Part shown: positions 37,130 through 45,849 of the stretch, in pieces
How positions within the stretch are numbered: the first letter of the stretch is position 1
Layout: each line of letters begins with the position of its first letter
Assembly: GCF_014642635.1 (NCBI RefSeq)
Contig: NZ_BMIQ01000009.1
Span: 161,049-225,048, forward strand
Length of the DNA: 64,000 nucleotides
Origin: Aureimonas endophytica
Lineage (GTDB): Bacteria > Pseudomonadota > Alphaproteobacteria > Rhizobiales > Rhizobiaceae
Reading direction: 5' to 3'
Translations under genes and position numbers: made by a program
The notes under the pieces: generated by a model
The model's input: only the letters and a program-made list of their open reading frames with translations
What the model was told of the DNA's origin: nothing
Database searches by the model: none

Positions 37130-38554
37130 ATGGCCATGACCCCGAAGACCGATCTCGGCGAGATGAGCGCGGTCGAACTTTCGGCGCTCTTCGCCGCCGG
37201 CAAGGCCTCTCCCGTCGAGGCGACGCGCGCCGCGCTGGACCGCATCGAGCGCTTCGATCCGCTCGTCAACGCCTTCGCCCATGTCGTGCCCGAGGCGGCG
37301 CTGGCGGCGGCGCGCGAATCGGAGGCGCGCTGGGCCAGAGGCGAGCCGCGCGGGCCGCTCGACGGCGCGCCGACCACGATCAAGGAATTGACCGCCGTCA
37401 TCGGCATTCCCTGGCGGCGCGGCTCGAACCTCACCGACACGGCGCCCTCGACGCGCGAGATCCTGATCGTGAAGCGCCTGCGGGCGGCGGGCGCGGTGAT
37501 CCTCGGCACCACGACCTCGCCGGAATTCGGCTGGAAGGGCGTCACGCACGGGCCCGCCTTCGGCAACACGCTGAACCCGTGGCGCACCGACCGCGCCTCG
37601 GGCGGCTCGTCCGGCGGCGCGGCGGTGGCGGCCGCGCTCAACATGGGCGTCCTGCACGAGGGCTCGGACGGGGCGGGCTCGATCCGCATTCCCGGCGCCT
37701 GGAGCGGCGTCTTCGGCATCAAGCCGACCTTCGGCTGGGTGCCGGCGGACGCGCCGACCCCGCTGATGGAACTCGCCCATCGCGGTCCCCTGACCCGGAC
37801 GGTCGAGGATTCGGCCCTGTTCCTCAACGCCGTGACCGGCCCTTCGCCGGAGGCGCTCTACGGCGACTGTCCCGCCGGGGTGCCCGACTGGACGGCGGCG
37901 GCGAAGGGCGAGGTAAGGGGGCTTCGCATCGGCTATAGCCGCGACTTCGGCTATGCGCGGGTCGCGCCCGACGTCGCGGCGGCGGTGGAGCGGGCGGCGC
38001 GACGCCTCGCCGAGATGGGCGCGGTGGTGGAGGAGGTCGATCCCGGCTTCGCCTCGCCGCTGGAGGCGCTGCGCGTCCTCTGGTTCGCGGCCGAATCCGT
38101 CACCGTCGACCAGTTCGCCAGGACCAAGGCGGACCGGGCGCGCATGGATCCGGGCCTCGTCGCCATCGCCGAGATCGGCCGGCGCTTCACCGCGCAGGAG
38201 CTTCTCGCCGCCGAGCGCGTGCGGTCCGAGCTGAAGGTGACGATGGCCCGCTTCCACGAGCGCCACGACGTGCTTCTCTCGCCCACCATGCCGATCACCG
38301 CGCTGCCCGCCGGCATCGATTTTCCCGAAGGCGAGGGCATGACCGACTGGACGGACTGGAGCCCCTTCACCTACCCGTTCAACATGACGGGCCAGCCGGC
38401 GGTCTCCGTGCCCTGCGGCTTCGATGCCGGCGGCCTGCCGATCGGCGTCCAGTTCGTGGCGGCGCGCTTCCACGACGACCTCGTGCTGCGCCTCGCGGCG
38501 GCCTATCAGGCGGCCCATCCGGAAGCCTTCCCGGCCGCGCCCGTCATCGCCTGA
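37130..38554 (+). CDS. Amidase, amidase-signature family
   Basis: A 474-residue Ser-cisSer-Lys amidohydrolase. Lys85 (TTIKELT), Ser160/161 (GGSSGGAA) and the nucleophile Ser184 (GSDGAGSIRIP) form the catalytic set. The closest functional group is the AtzF/GatA-like amidases, with no tRNA-binding extension, so a small amide or N-acyl compound is likely. GGAGTGA lies 6 bases before ATG 37130; a GTG at 37121 overlaps the aminotransferase stop. Operon position after the transporter and aminotransferase suggests it releases the amine or acid from an imported amide. Confidence 0.9.
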   Translation: MAMTPKTDLGEMSAVELSALFAAGKASPVEATRAALDRIERFDPLVNAFAHVVPEAALAAARESEARWARGEPRGPLDGAPTTIKELTAVIGIPWRRGSNLTDTAPSTREILIVKRLRAAGAVILGTTTSPEFGWKGVTHGPAFGNTLNPWRTDRASGGSSGGAAVAAALNMGVLHEGSDGAGSIRIPGAWSGVFGIKPTFGWVPADAPTPLMELAHRGPLTRTVEDSALFLNAVTGPSPEALYGDCPAGVPDWTAAAKGEVRGLRIGYSRDFGYARVAPDVAAAVERAARRLAEMGAVVEEVDPGFASPLEALRVLWFAAESVTVDQFARTKADRARMDPGLVAIAEIGRRFTAQELLAAERVRSELKVTMARFHERHDVLLSPTMPITALPAGIDFPEGEGMTDWTDWSPFTYPFNMTGQPAVSVPCGFDAGGLPIGVQFVAARFHDDLVLRLAAAYQAAHPEAFPAAPVIA

Positions 38555-38616
38555 GCCTCGGCCTCTTCGCGGCGGCGCGGTGCGCCGCCACGCTTCTTCG
38601 ATCCCTCGGAGCCTTC

Positions 38617-39693
38617 ATGTCGCTTGCCTTCACTCGTTCCGAGACCGGCGGGATCGGCGCCGGTCTGACCGTCGTCGCCCCGCTGATCGATCCGCAGACG
38701 GCCGAGCGGATCGCGCGCGAGCGCTACGGCATCGAGGCCGGCGCCACCCTTCTGCCGGGGGAGAAGGACTCTAATTTCCGGCTCGCGACGAAGGAGGGGC
38801 CGTCCTTCTTCCTCAAGGTGCTGAGCCCGGGCGAGGACGCCGGGGTCTCCAACATGCACACGCAGGCGCTTCTGCACACGGCACGGCGGGCGCCGTCGCT
38901 GCCGCTGCCCCGGATCGTGCCGACGCTGGACGGCCTGCCCGAATTCCGCCTCACCGTCGGCGCGGGCGACGAGCGGACGGTGCGCCTCACCAGCTTCTCC
39001 TACGGCCGGGCGCAGTCGGGCGGCGAGCGCACGGCGGTGCAGCGCCGCGAGGCGGGCCTTCTGATGGCGCGCCTCCAGGAGGCGCTGGTCGATTTCGAGC
39101 ATCCCTCGGCCGATCACGAGACCTCCTGGGACATGCGCGGCGTCCTCGGTCTGCGGCCGGCGCTCGGCGCCTTCCGCGAGGCGGCGCAGCGGCGGCGCGT
39201 CGAGGCGAGCCTCGAGCGTTTCGAGGCCGTGCTCGCCCCGCGCCTCGCCACGCTGCCTTTCCAGGTCGTCCACAATGATTTCGGCGGCGACAACATCCTC
39301 GTCGATCCCGACGCGCCCGACCGCATCACCGGCCTCATCGACTTCGGCGACATGGTGCGCACGGCCCGGGTCTTCGACGTGGCCATCGGCGCGGCCTATC
39401 AGTTCCTTGCCGGCGACGACCCGCTGGCCGGCGCGCTCGACGTCCTGTCCGGCTATGCCGCCGCCCGCGCCTTGACGCCGGACGAGATCGCGCTTCTGCC
39501 CGTCGCCATCGAGACGCGCATGGCGATGCGCGTCCTCATTCCCGAATGGCGGGCCGAGCGGTTCCCGGACCGGCGCGCCTACATCACCCGCAACAGCGCC
39601 GCCGTGTGGCATCAGTTCGATCGGCTGGACCGCATGGCGCCGGACGAGATCGCCGCCCGCATCGCCGCCGCCTGCCAGCCGTCGAGATCATGA
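38617..39693 (+). CDS. APH-fold small-molecule kinase, hydroxylysine-kinase-like
   Basis: A 358-residue kinase of the aminoglycoside phosphotransferase fold. VVHNDFGGDNILVD (His219-x-Asp221 to Asn226) is the Brenner catalytic loop, and LIDFGDMVRTARVFDVAIG (Asp242) binds metal. The DFGDM ... VFxVAI wording matches eukaryotic hydroxylysine kinase (HYKK/AGPHD1) better than drug-resistance kinases. It ends in an overlap (ATGA) with a phospho-lyase-like PLP gene, so kinase and lyase probably act in sequence. A homoserine- or aminoalcohol kinase role is the main alternative. Antibiotic resistance is unlikely from context. Confidence 0.8.
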   Translation: MSLAFTRSETGGIGAGLTVVAPLIDPQTAERIARERYGIEAGATLLPGEKDSNFRLATKEGPSFFLKVLSPGEDAGVSNMHTQALLHTARRAPSLPLPRIVPTLDGLPEFRLTVGAGDERTVRLTSFSYGRAQSGGERTAVQRREAGLLMARLQEALVDFEHPSADHETSWDMRGVLGLRPALGAFREAAQRRRVEASLERFEAVLAPRLATLPFQVVHNDFGGDNILVDPDAPDRITGLIDFGDMVRTARVFDVAIGAAYQFLAGDDPLAGALDVLSGYAAARALTPDEIALLPVAIETRMAMRVLIPEWRAERFPDRRAYITRNSAAVWHQFDRLDRMAPDEIAARIAAACQPSRS

Positions 39694-40991
39694 TGCCAGC
39701 CGCTCTCCCGTCCGCCGCCCGTCCCTCCGACGAGACGCTGATCGCGCGCCGCCGGGCGCTGCTCGGCGCCTCCTACCGCCTGTTCTACGACCGCCCGGTG
39801 CATCTCCTGCGCGGCGAGGACGTCTGGCTCTTCGACGCCGACGGTCGGCGCTATCTCGACGCCTATAACAACGTCCCCTGCGTCGGCCACGCCCATCCGC
39901 GCGTCGTGGAGGCCGTGTCGCGCCAGATGGCGACCCTCAACACCCATACGCGCTATCTGCACGGGGCGATCCTCGACTATACGGAACGTCTGCTCGCCAC
40001 CTATCCGGCCGGGTTCGGCCATGTGATGTATACCTGCACGGGCTCGGAGGCGGTGGACCTCGCCCTGCGCATCGCCCGCCACGAGACCGGCGGCGCGGGC
40101 GTCGTCATCACCCGCAACGCCTATCACGGCACGACGGCCGTCACCGCCGGCCTGTCGCCGCTTCTCGGCCCCGCCGTGCCGCTCGGGCGGGACGTGTGGA
40201 CCGTTCCGGCGCCCGACGCCCGTCTCGGCGCTGAGACCGGGGCGCGGCTCGCCGCCGACATCCGCGCCGCCTTCGCCGACATGCGCCGGCACGGGGTGCG
40301 CCCCGCCGCCTTTCTCGCCGACAGCATCTTCTCCACCGACGGCACGCGGCCCGAGCCGGCGGGCTTCCTGAAGCCGGCGATCGAGGCCGTCCACGAGGCG
40401 GGCGCGCTCTACATCGCCGACGAGGTGCAGCCGGGTTTCGGGCGCACGGGCGGCCATATGTGGGGCTTTTCCCGCCACGGCATCGTTCCCGACATGGCCG
40501 TGATGGGCAAGCCGATGGGCAACGGCCTGCCGATCGCCGGCGTCGCGCTGCGGCCGGAGGTGGCCGAGCGCTTCGGCCGGGAGGTGCGCTACTTCAACAC
40601 GTTCGGCGCCAATACGGTGTCGATCGCCGCCGCGACGGCCGTGCTCGACGTGATCGAGACGGACCGCATCCTGGCGCGCGTCGATGCGAGCGGCGCCCGT
40701 CTCATGGCCGGTCTGCGCGCGCTCGCCGAGCGCCATCCCGCCATCGGCGACATCCGGGGCGCGGGCCTCTATATCGGGGTCGAGCTGGTTTCCGACGGCG
40801 CGCCCGACGGCGGCCTCGCCCGGCGGGTCGTCAACGCCATGCGCGAGGGCGGCGTGCTGATCGGCGCCTCGGGGCCGGCCGACAACGTCCTGAAGATCCG
40901 CCCGCCCTTGACCTTCTCGGCCGCCCACGCCGATCTGCTTCTGGAGAGTCTGGCCTCGGCGCTGGGGGAGGCGCTCTCCGAGGAAGGATGA
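39690..40991 (+). CDS. Class III PLP enzyme, phospho-lyase-like (PHYKPL/ETNPPL type)
   Basis: A 433-residue class III aminotransferase-fold protein. Lys274 (MGKPMGNGLPIAG) binds PLP and Asp244 (IADEVQPGFGR) holds the ring. The signature D-x2-NNV-x2-VGH-x-HP (residues 58-70), FNTFGANTVSIAAATAVLDVIE and NVLKIRPPLTFS all match the vertebrate ETNPPL/PHYKPL phospho-lyases, which remove phosphate and ammonia rather than transaminate. It overlaps the kinase stop (ATGA). Predicted reaction: elimination from a phosphorylated amino-alcohol such as 5-phosphohydroxylysine or phosphoethanolamine, giving an aldehyde. The activity is inference by homology and coupling. Confidence 0.82.
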   Translation: MMPAALPSAARPSDETLIARRRALLGASYRLFYDRPVHLLRGEDVWLFDADGRRYLDAYNNVPCVGHAHPRVVEAVSRQMATLNTHTRYLHGAILDYTERLLATYPAGFGHVMYTCTGSEAVDLALRIARHETGGAGVVITRNAYHGTTAVTAGLSPLLGPAVPLGRDVWTVPAPDARLGAETGARLAADIRAAFADMRRHGVRPAAFLADSIFSTDGTRPEPAGFLKPAIEAVHEAGALYIADEVQPGFGRTGGHMWGFSRHGIVPDMAVMGKPMGNGLPIAGVALRPEVAERFGREVRYFNTFGANTVSIAAATAVLDVIETDRILARVDASGARLMAGLRALAERHPAIGDIRGAGLYIGVELVSDGAPDGGLARRVVNAMREGGVLIGASGPADNVLKIRPPLTFSAAHADLLLESLASALGEALSEEG

Positions 40992-40997
40992 CGAGGA

Positions 40998-41750
40998 ATG
41001 CGGCAGGATCTGATGCCGGCGGCCAGGGCGCCCCGTTCGGACGTCGCGCGGGTCGATGCCTCGAAGGCGGCGCGCGTCTATGCCGAACTGCGCGAGGACA
41101 TCATGTCGATGCGCCTCCGGCCCGGCGAGCGCCTGATCGAGAAGGATCTCTGCGAGACGCTCGGCGTGTCGCGCACGCCGCTGCGCGACGCCATCCTGCG
41201 GCTCGCGCAGGAGCGGCTCGTCACCGTGGTGCCGAGCGACGCGACCTTCGTCAACAAGATCGCCGCCGATGCCGTGGTCGAGGGACAGATCGTGCGCGAA
41301 AGCCTGGAACTGCGCATGGTGGCGCTCGCCGCCGAGCTCTTCGATCCGGCCTTCGCGCCGGAATTCGAGCTCGTGCTCTTTCGCGAGCGCCAGGCGGCGG
41401 AGCGGCAGGACAACGACGAATCCTTCCTGCTCGACAACGACTTCCATCGGCTCGTCTGCGAATGCGCGGGGTTCCCGCATGTCTGGGAGACGATCCGCAA
41501 CGCCACCGGGCAGCTCGACCGGGTGCGCCGGCGCTCCTTTCCGCTGCAGGACTTCCACATGGAGGTGCTGAGCGAGCATCAGTCGATCTTCGAGGCGCTC
41601 GCCCGCCGCGACACCGCGACGGCGACCCGCCTGATGACGGCGCATCTCCACGACAATCTGCGCTCGCTGCGGGTGCTTCTCGACCGCGAGCCCGAACTCG
41701 TCGATCTCGACCCGCGATCGGCCGCCGCCATGCTGATCCCGGCCGCTTGA
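40998..41750 (+). CDS. GntR family regulator (FadR/FCD subfamily)
   Basis: A 250-residue regulator with an N-terminal winged helix (residues 25-90: RVYAELREDIMSMRLRPGERLIEKDLCETLGVSRTPLRDAILRL) and a helical FCD ligand domain containing the metal-binding D-x3-H pattern (NDFHRLV) and later histidines. It sits 6 bases after the phospho-lyase-like gene at the operon's end, so it likely controls its own operon in response to a metabolite. The operator was not found. Confidence 0.92.
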   Translation: MRQDLMPAARAPRSDVARVDASKAARVYAELREDIMSMRLRPGERLIEKDLCETLGVSRTPLRDAILRLAQERLVTVVPSDATFVNKIAADAVVEGQIVRESLELRMVALAAELFDPAFAPEFELVLFRERQAAERQDNDESFLLDNDFHRLVCECAGFPHVWETIRNATGQLDRVRRRSFPLQDFHMEVLSEHQSIFEALARRDTATATRLMTAHLHDNLRSLRVLLDREPELVDLDPRSAAAMLIPAA

Positions 41751-42136
41751 CGTACCGCGCCCAACCCCCGCGCTTGGGTTCCGCGTCCATACAGGCCGCT
41801 CGGCTTCGTCCAGCAGCTGCGCGACGGCGTCAGGCTTTGACGGCCAAGGCGTGTCGGACGGCGCGATCGTCGATGAGATCGCTGGTCGCCGGCGTCCCAA
41901 CTTCGACGACGGCCTCCTCAAGACGGCCATCTATCATGCGGCGGCGCGCCGAAACGACGCCGAAGGGTTGCCGGATGTCCAGACATTCGGCGGGAAGCGC
42001 CAGCGTATCGGCTGGGACATCGAAGACCTCATGCCATGGCGGTTCGAACCCATCGGAGCCAGCCTTGCCGCCGCTTGATAGGAAGTGCCGGTCCCTCGAC
42101 TGCTTGGTAGGGTGGCGGCGATAAGGGAGCCGCGAC
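41751..42136. other. Non-coding gap with a doubtful degenerate frame
   Basis: This 386-base gap follows the GntR gene. A plus-strand frame at 41851-42078 (GTG start, about 75 residues) ends IEDLMPWRFEP, faintly recalling the C-termini of IS66-family transposases (IDELLPW), but the remainder does not match, so it may be chance or a decayed insertion sequence. Sense and antisense codon use are unconvincing. The LysR ribosome site AGGGAG is at the far right end. Confidence 0.3.
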
Positions 42137-43072
42137 GTGAATCTGAGATTCCTCGAAACCTTCGTGCTCGCCGCGAGGCTCAACAGCTTTTCCGCTGCGG
42201 CGGAGAAACTGAACACCACGCAGGCTGCCGCCTCCAATCGCATCGCCACCCTGGAGCGGGAGCTCGGCGTACGCCTTTTCGACCGCGACACGCGCGGGAT
42301 TCGGCTGACGCCCGAAGGACGGCGTGCGCTCGATCTCGCCGAAGAGATCGTCAGGCTGAGCGCTGGCTTTCGAGAGGCCGTCTCCAATCCCGCGGCACTG
42401 CTGGGCACTGTTCGCATCGGAGCATCCGACACGATCGCCTATTCCTGGCTTCCCGAGTTGATCCGCCGGATGCGGCGCCGCTATCCGAGCGTCGGCATCG
42501 ACGTCAACATCGATACGAGCCTCAACCTGGCCAAGCAGATCGAGGAAGGACGCATCGACCTCGGCATCATCATGGGGCCGGTCAACGCGCCAATCGTCCA
42601 TAGCATCGAGATTTGCACCTTCACGTCCTGCTGGGTCGCCTCCACTTCGTTGGAGCTTCCCGCGACGGGCCTCGAACTGGCGGATATCGCCGCCTATCCG
42701 CTGTTGACCTTCTCGACGGGCTCGCAGCCCCATAAAGCTCTCCTCAGGCTCCTCTCGGGCGCGGGACTCGACCAGTTCCAAATCTACAATTCCAATTCGC
42801 TGGCGATCATGACGCGCATGGTCTCCAGCGGCGTTGGCATCGGCGCCCTGCCGCTCGTTCTCGTGGACGACCTCGTCAAGGCCGGCGTCGCGCGAATCCT
42901 CGATATCGCGCCGGCCCTCCCATCCCTGACATTTCATGTCGTCTATCAAGAGCAGAGCGAAGATGCTCTCGAACGCGTCATCACGGCCATGGCGCAGGAG
43001 ATCGTGTCGGAGGCCCGGAAGCCGGCACCATTGGCTATGCCTAATTCCTATGCGGCAATGCAGAATGTTTAA
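42137..43072 (+). CDS. LysR family transcriptional regulator
   Basis: A 311-residue LysR protein with the N-terminal winged helix (FLETFVLAARLNSFSAAAEKLNTTQAAASNRIATLERELGVRLF) and an effector domain from about residue 90. The effector domain has a Ser-rich pocket (STGSQPHKAL). It starts at GTG 42137 with AGGGAG 7 bases upstream. It lies in the same direction as, and 97 bases before, a nitrilase-like gene, RraA-like gene and ABC importer, which it probably regulates; unlike typical LysR genes it is not divergent. Codon use is less GC-rich than in flanking loci. Confidence 0.9.
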   Translation: MNLRFLETFVLAARLNSFSAAAEKLNTTQAAASNRIATLERELGVRLFDRDTRGIRLTPEGRRALDLAEEIVRLSAGFREAVSNPAALLGTVRIGASDTIAYSWLPELIRRMRRRYPSVGIDVNIDTSLNLAKQIEEGRIDLGIIMGPVNAPIVHSIEICTFTSCWVASTSLELPATGLELADIAAYPLLTFSTGSQPHKALLRLLSGAGLDQFQIYNSNSLAIMTRMVSSGVGIGALPLVLVDDLVKAGVARILDIAPALPSLTFHVVYQEQSEDALERVITAMAQEIVSEARKPAPLAMPNSYAAMQNV

Positions 43073-43169
43073 TCCATAAGCATTGCTTGTGCCGGATCAT
43101 AGGAATTTCCCGTTTGTCCCCTTGTCCATGCTCGGCTTCAATGGTGGCAGAGCTTCAAGGAGGACCGAT

Positions 43170-43973
43170 GTGAAAGTCTCGCTGATCCAAATGAACACGC
43201 AGGATGACCTCGATCGGAACATCGAGACGGCGATCTCGATGGTCGAGAAGGTAGTCGAAAAGGAGGGTCCGGACCTTGTCGTTCTGCCCGAGTACTTCGC
43301 ATATCTTGCCGACGGGCCGCAGAATATGCACGGCAGCGGCGAGGTCTTCCCGGACGGCCCGATCTATAAAGCGCTTTCCAACTTGGCAACCAGGTTGAAC
43401 ATCACTCTCCATGCCGGCTCCATCGTCGAGCGCGAGGGCAATCAGCATTTCAACACCAGTCTGGTCTTCGGCCCGGGCGGCGAGGAACTCGCGCGCTATC
43501 GCAAGATCCATCTCTTCGACGTGGATACGCCGAACGGCATCAGCTACCGCGAGTCGGACTCGGTCGCGCGCGGCACCGAGGTCGTGACCTACAAGGTCGG
43601 CGAGCGGACGGTGGGCTGCGCCATCTGCTACGACATTCGCTTCCCCGAACTTTTCCGCGCCTTGCGCGACAAAGGCGCGGACGTGATCGTCCTGCCGGCG
43701 GCTTTCACGCTGATGACCGGCAAGGATCATTGGGAACTGCTGGCCCGCGCGCGCGCCGCCGAGACCCAGACCTATTTCGTCGCCGTCGGGCAGACCGGAA
43801 CCCATGCCGAAGGCAAGAAGGCCTGCTGGGGGCATTCCATGGTCGTCGATCCCTGGGGCCACCTGATCGCTCAATGCTCCGACGGCGTCGGGGCAGCCAG
43901 CGCGACGCTCGACTTCGACTACAGCGCCAAGGTGCGGGCGAACGTGCCTGTCGCCAGTCACCACGTACTTTGA
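43170..43973 (+). CDS. Carbon-nitrogen hydrolase (nitrilase superfamily)
   Basis: A 267-residue nitrilase-fold amidohydrolase. The catalytic triad is Glu41 (LPEYFA), Lys112 (YRKIHLFD) and Cys153 (ICYDIRFPE). It resembles the Nit1/Nit2/omega-amidase group that cleaves small amides such as deaminated glutathione or omega-amides. The start is GTG 43170 after AAGGAGGACCGAT, an unusually strong ribosome site; the upstream extension to 43083 is unsupported. It precedes an RraA-like gene by 13 bases and an ABC importer, so the imported compound is probably an amide. Its exact substrate is unknown. Confidence 0.88.
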   Translation: MKVSLIQMNTQDDLDRNIETAISMVEKVVEKEGPDLVVLPEYFAYLADGPQNMHGSGEVFPDGPIYKALSNLATRLNITLHAGSIVEREGNQHFNTSLVFGPGGEELARYRKIHLFDVDTPNGISYRESDSVARGTEVVTYKVGERTVGCAICYDIRFPELFRALRDKGADVIVLPAAFTLMTGKDHWELLARARAAETQTYFVAVGQTGTHAEGKKACWGHSMVVDPWGHLIAQCSDGVGAASATLDFDYSAKVRANVPVASHHVL

Positions 43974-43986
43974 GCGGATCGCCGTC

Positions 43987-44652
43987 ATGTTCCACATTCA
44001 GCCCATGCCCGCGCAGATCGATGCGGATCTCGTCGCCCTTCTCGAGCGCGTCGAAGTCGCCACGATCGGCCATGTGCTCCATTCCGGCTTCGTCGATCCC
44101 TCGATCCGTTCGGTGTTGCCGAACAAGCGAGTGGCCGGCACGGCGGTGACGCTGCGCATTCCCAATGCCGACTCGACCCTGCTCCACTACCTGACCCAGC
44201 TCGTCCGGCCCGGCGACATCGTCCTGGTCGATCGCTGCGGCGACGTCCGCCACGCCTGCTGGGGCGGCGTCATCACCAACGCGATGAAACTGGCCGGCGT
44301 GAAGGCGGGCGTGATCGACGGCCCCGCGACGGACTTCTCGGAGTTCGCGAAGGTGGACATGCCGATGTGGTGCCGAGGACCTTCGCCGATCACCACCAAG
44401 ATTCTGGGGCTCGAAGGCGCGCTGAACGTCCCGATCAGCGTCGGCGGCCAGACGATCCATCCCGGCGACGCGGTCCTGTGCGACGAGAGCGGCGTGGTGG
44501 CGCTTCGCCCCGGAGAGGCCCGGGCCGTCGCCGAACGCGCGATCCGGATGCAGGAGGACGAGATCGTGCTGCTGGAACGGCTGCGCGCCGGCGAGAAACT
44601 GCCGGACATCTCGGGCGCGAACGCGCTCGTCCACGCCAGAAAGGTCGCCTGA
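43987..44652 (+). CDS. RraA-like / aldolase-fold protein with atypical active-site motif
   Basis: A 221-residue member of the RraA/4-hydroxy-4-methyl-2-oxoglutarate aldolase family. GTAVTLRI, the LVDRCGDVRHACWGG loop and AGVIDGPATDFSEF are family segments. In enzymes of this family the last motif is VIDGxxRD; here Thr replaces the catalytic arginine, while the Asp is kept. The protein may therefore be a non-aldolase relative or bind another ligand. It sits between the nitrilase-like gene (13 bases) and the ABC importer, and may handle the same catabolite. RNase E inhibition is unlikely from context. Confidence 0.82.
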   Translation: MFHIQPMPAQIDADLVALLERVEVATIGHVLHSGFVDPSIRSVLPNKRVAGTAVTLRIPNADSTLLHYLTQLVRPGDIVLVDRCGDVRHACWGGVITNAMKLAGVKAGVIDGPATDFSEFAKVDMPMWCRGPSPITTKILGLEGALNVPISVGGQTIHPGDAVLCDESGVVALRPGEARAVAERAIRMQEDEIVLLERLRAGEKLPDISGANALVHARKVA

Positions 44653-44723
44653 CCAGGACGCGTCCGGTCTCGCATCGTCATGCCGAACCGATGCCCGACG
44701 GGCATCCGCTGGAGACTCATGGA

Positions 44724-45764
44724 ATGAGAACATTCGGACTTCTCGCGGCCCTGGCCATGATGGCCGGCACCGCCGTTCCCGCTCTCGCCCAGGAGCGGGT
44801 TACGCTCGTCGCCTATGGCGGCCTGTTCCAGGAGCGCTACACCAAGGCCGTCATCGAGCCCTTCATGACGGCCAATCCGGACATCGCCGTCGAGTATTTC
44901 CCGCTCCAGGGCTCGGCGCAGATGCTCGGCACGCTTCGCGCCCAGAAAGCGGCGCCGCAGGCCGACATGACCATCATGGACATGTCGGTCGCCAAGACGG
45001 GAACGGACGAAGGCCTGTTCGACCGCGTGGACGAAGGCGTGTCACCCCACGTCGCCGATCTTTATCCCAATGCCCGCTTCGAGAATGTCGCCGGTGTCGG
45101 TCTCACCTTCGACAATCTCGTTCTTCTCTCCGACACGCAGGCGGTGCCGACCCCGCCCTCCTCCTGGGGCGCGTTGAGGGATCCCGCCTACAAGGGCAAG
45201 GTCGCCATGCTGGCCGCGCCCGATCTCGTCGGCATCGGCCTGACGGTGGTCCTCGATCATGCCGCCGGCGGCACGGACCCGATCGCCAACGTCGATCGAG
45301 GCATCGCGGCGATGAAGGAGATCGCTCCGAACATCCAGACCTGGGAGCCCAAGCCGGAGATCTATCCCACGGTGGCGAACGGCCAGGTCTCGCTCGGCGT
45401 CGGCTGGAATGCCCGCTCGCAGGTCAATGCCGAGACATCCGGCGGCCGTCTCGCCGTGACCCTTCCGGCCGAAGGCAGCGTGTTGCAGATCAACACGATC
45501 AACCTCGTCAAAAACGCTCCCAATGCGGGAGCGGCGCGCAGGTTCATCGACTACGCTCTCAGCCCGGAAGCCCAGAAGTCCTTCACCGAGGCGATGTATT
45601 ACGCTCCGACCAACCGCAACGCCGACATCGCTCCAGGCGTGATCGACCGCACGGTCGTCAAGTCGATGGACGCGATGATCCCTCTCGATTGGGTCGCCCT
45701 CGCGGCCGTTCGCGACCGCATCACCGAGCAGTGGCGCCGGCAGGTGATCCCGCTGAGCCGCTGA
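44724..45764 (+). CDS. ABC importer substrate-binding protein (PotD-like class)
   Basis: A 346-residue binding protein with a signal peptide (residues 1-22, ending ALA-QE) and the extracellular solute-binding family 1 fold (RVTLVAYGGLFQERYTKAVIEPF, then FDNLVLL and SWGALRDPAYKGKVAM). ABC partners are of the PotABC type, which import polyamines, opines, or organic anions. It is the first gene of a four-gene transport set behind nitrilase-like and RraA-like genes. GGAGA is 9 bases from the ATG at 44724. Ligand not predictable. Confidence 0.9.
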   Translation: MRTFGLLAALAMMAGTAVPALAQERVTLVAYGGLFQERYTKAVIEPFMTANPDIAVEYFPLQGSAQMLGTLRAQKAAPQADMTIMDMSVAKTGTDEGLFDRVDEGVSPHVADLYPNARFENVAGVGLTFDNLVLLSDTQAVPTPPSSWGALRDPAYKGKVAMLAAPDLVGIGLTVVLDHAAGGTDPIANVDRGIAAMKEIAPNIQTWEPKPEIYPTVANGQVSLGVGWNARSQVNAETSGGRLAVTLPAEGSVLQINTINLVKNAPNAGAARRFIDYALSPEAQKSFTEAMYYAPTNRNADIAPGVIDRTVVKSMDAMIPLDWVALAAVRDRITEQWRRQVIPLSR

Positions 45765-45849
45765 CGCGACGATGCCGTCCGAGCGGGGAAACCTCGATCG
45801 GACGGCACGCGCGCTGAGGCAACCGATCTCGAGAGAACAGGTGATCTTC

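Noticed and set aside
41851-42078. Possible IS66 transposase end
   Set aside because: Only the final IEDLMPW resembles the family; upstream residues do not, and no terminal inverted repeats or target duplication were seen.
42040-42080. TTCGAACCC motif resembling a tRNA T-arm, considered as an attachment-site copy
   Set aside because: The flanking bases do not form the 5-bp T stem and do not match the 3' end of either tRNA in the window.
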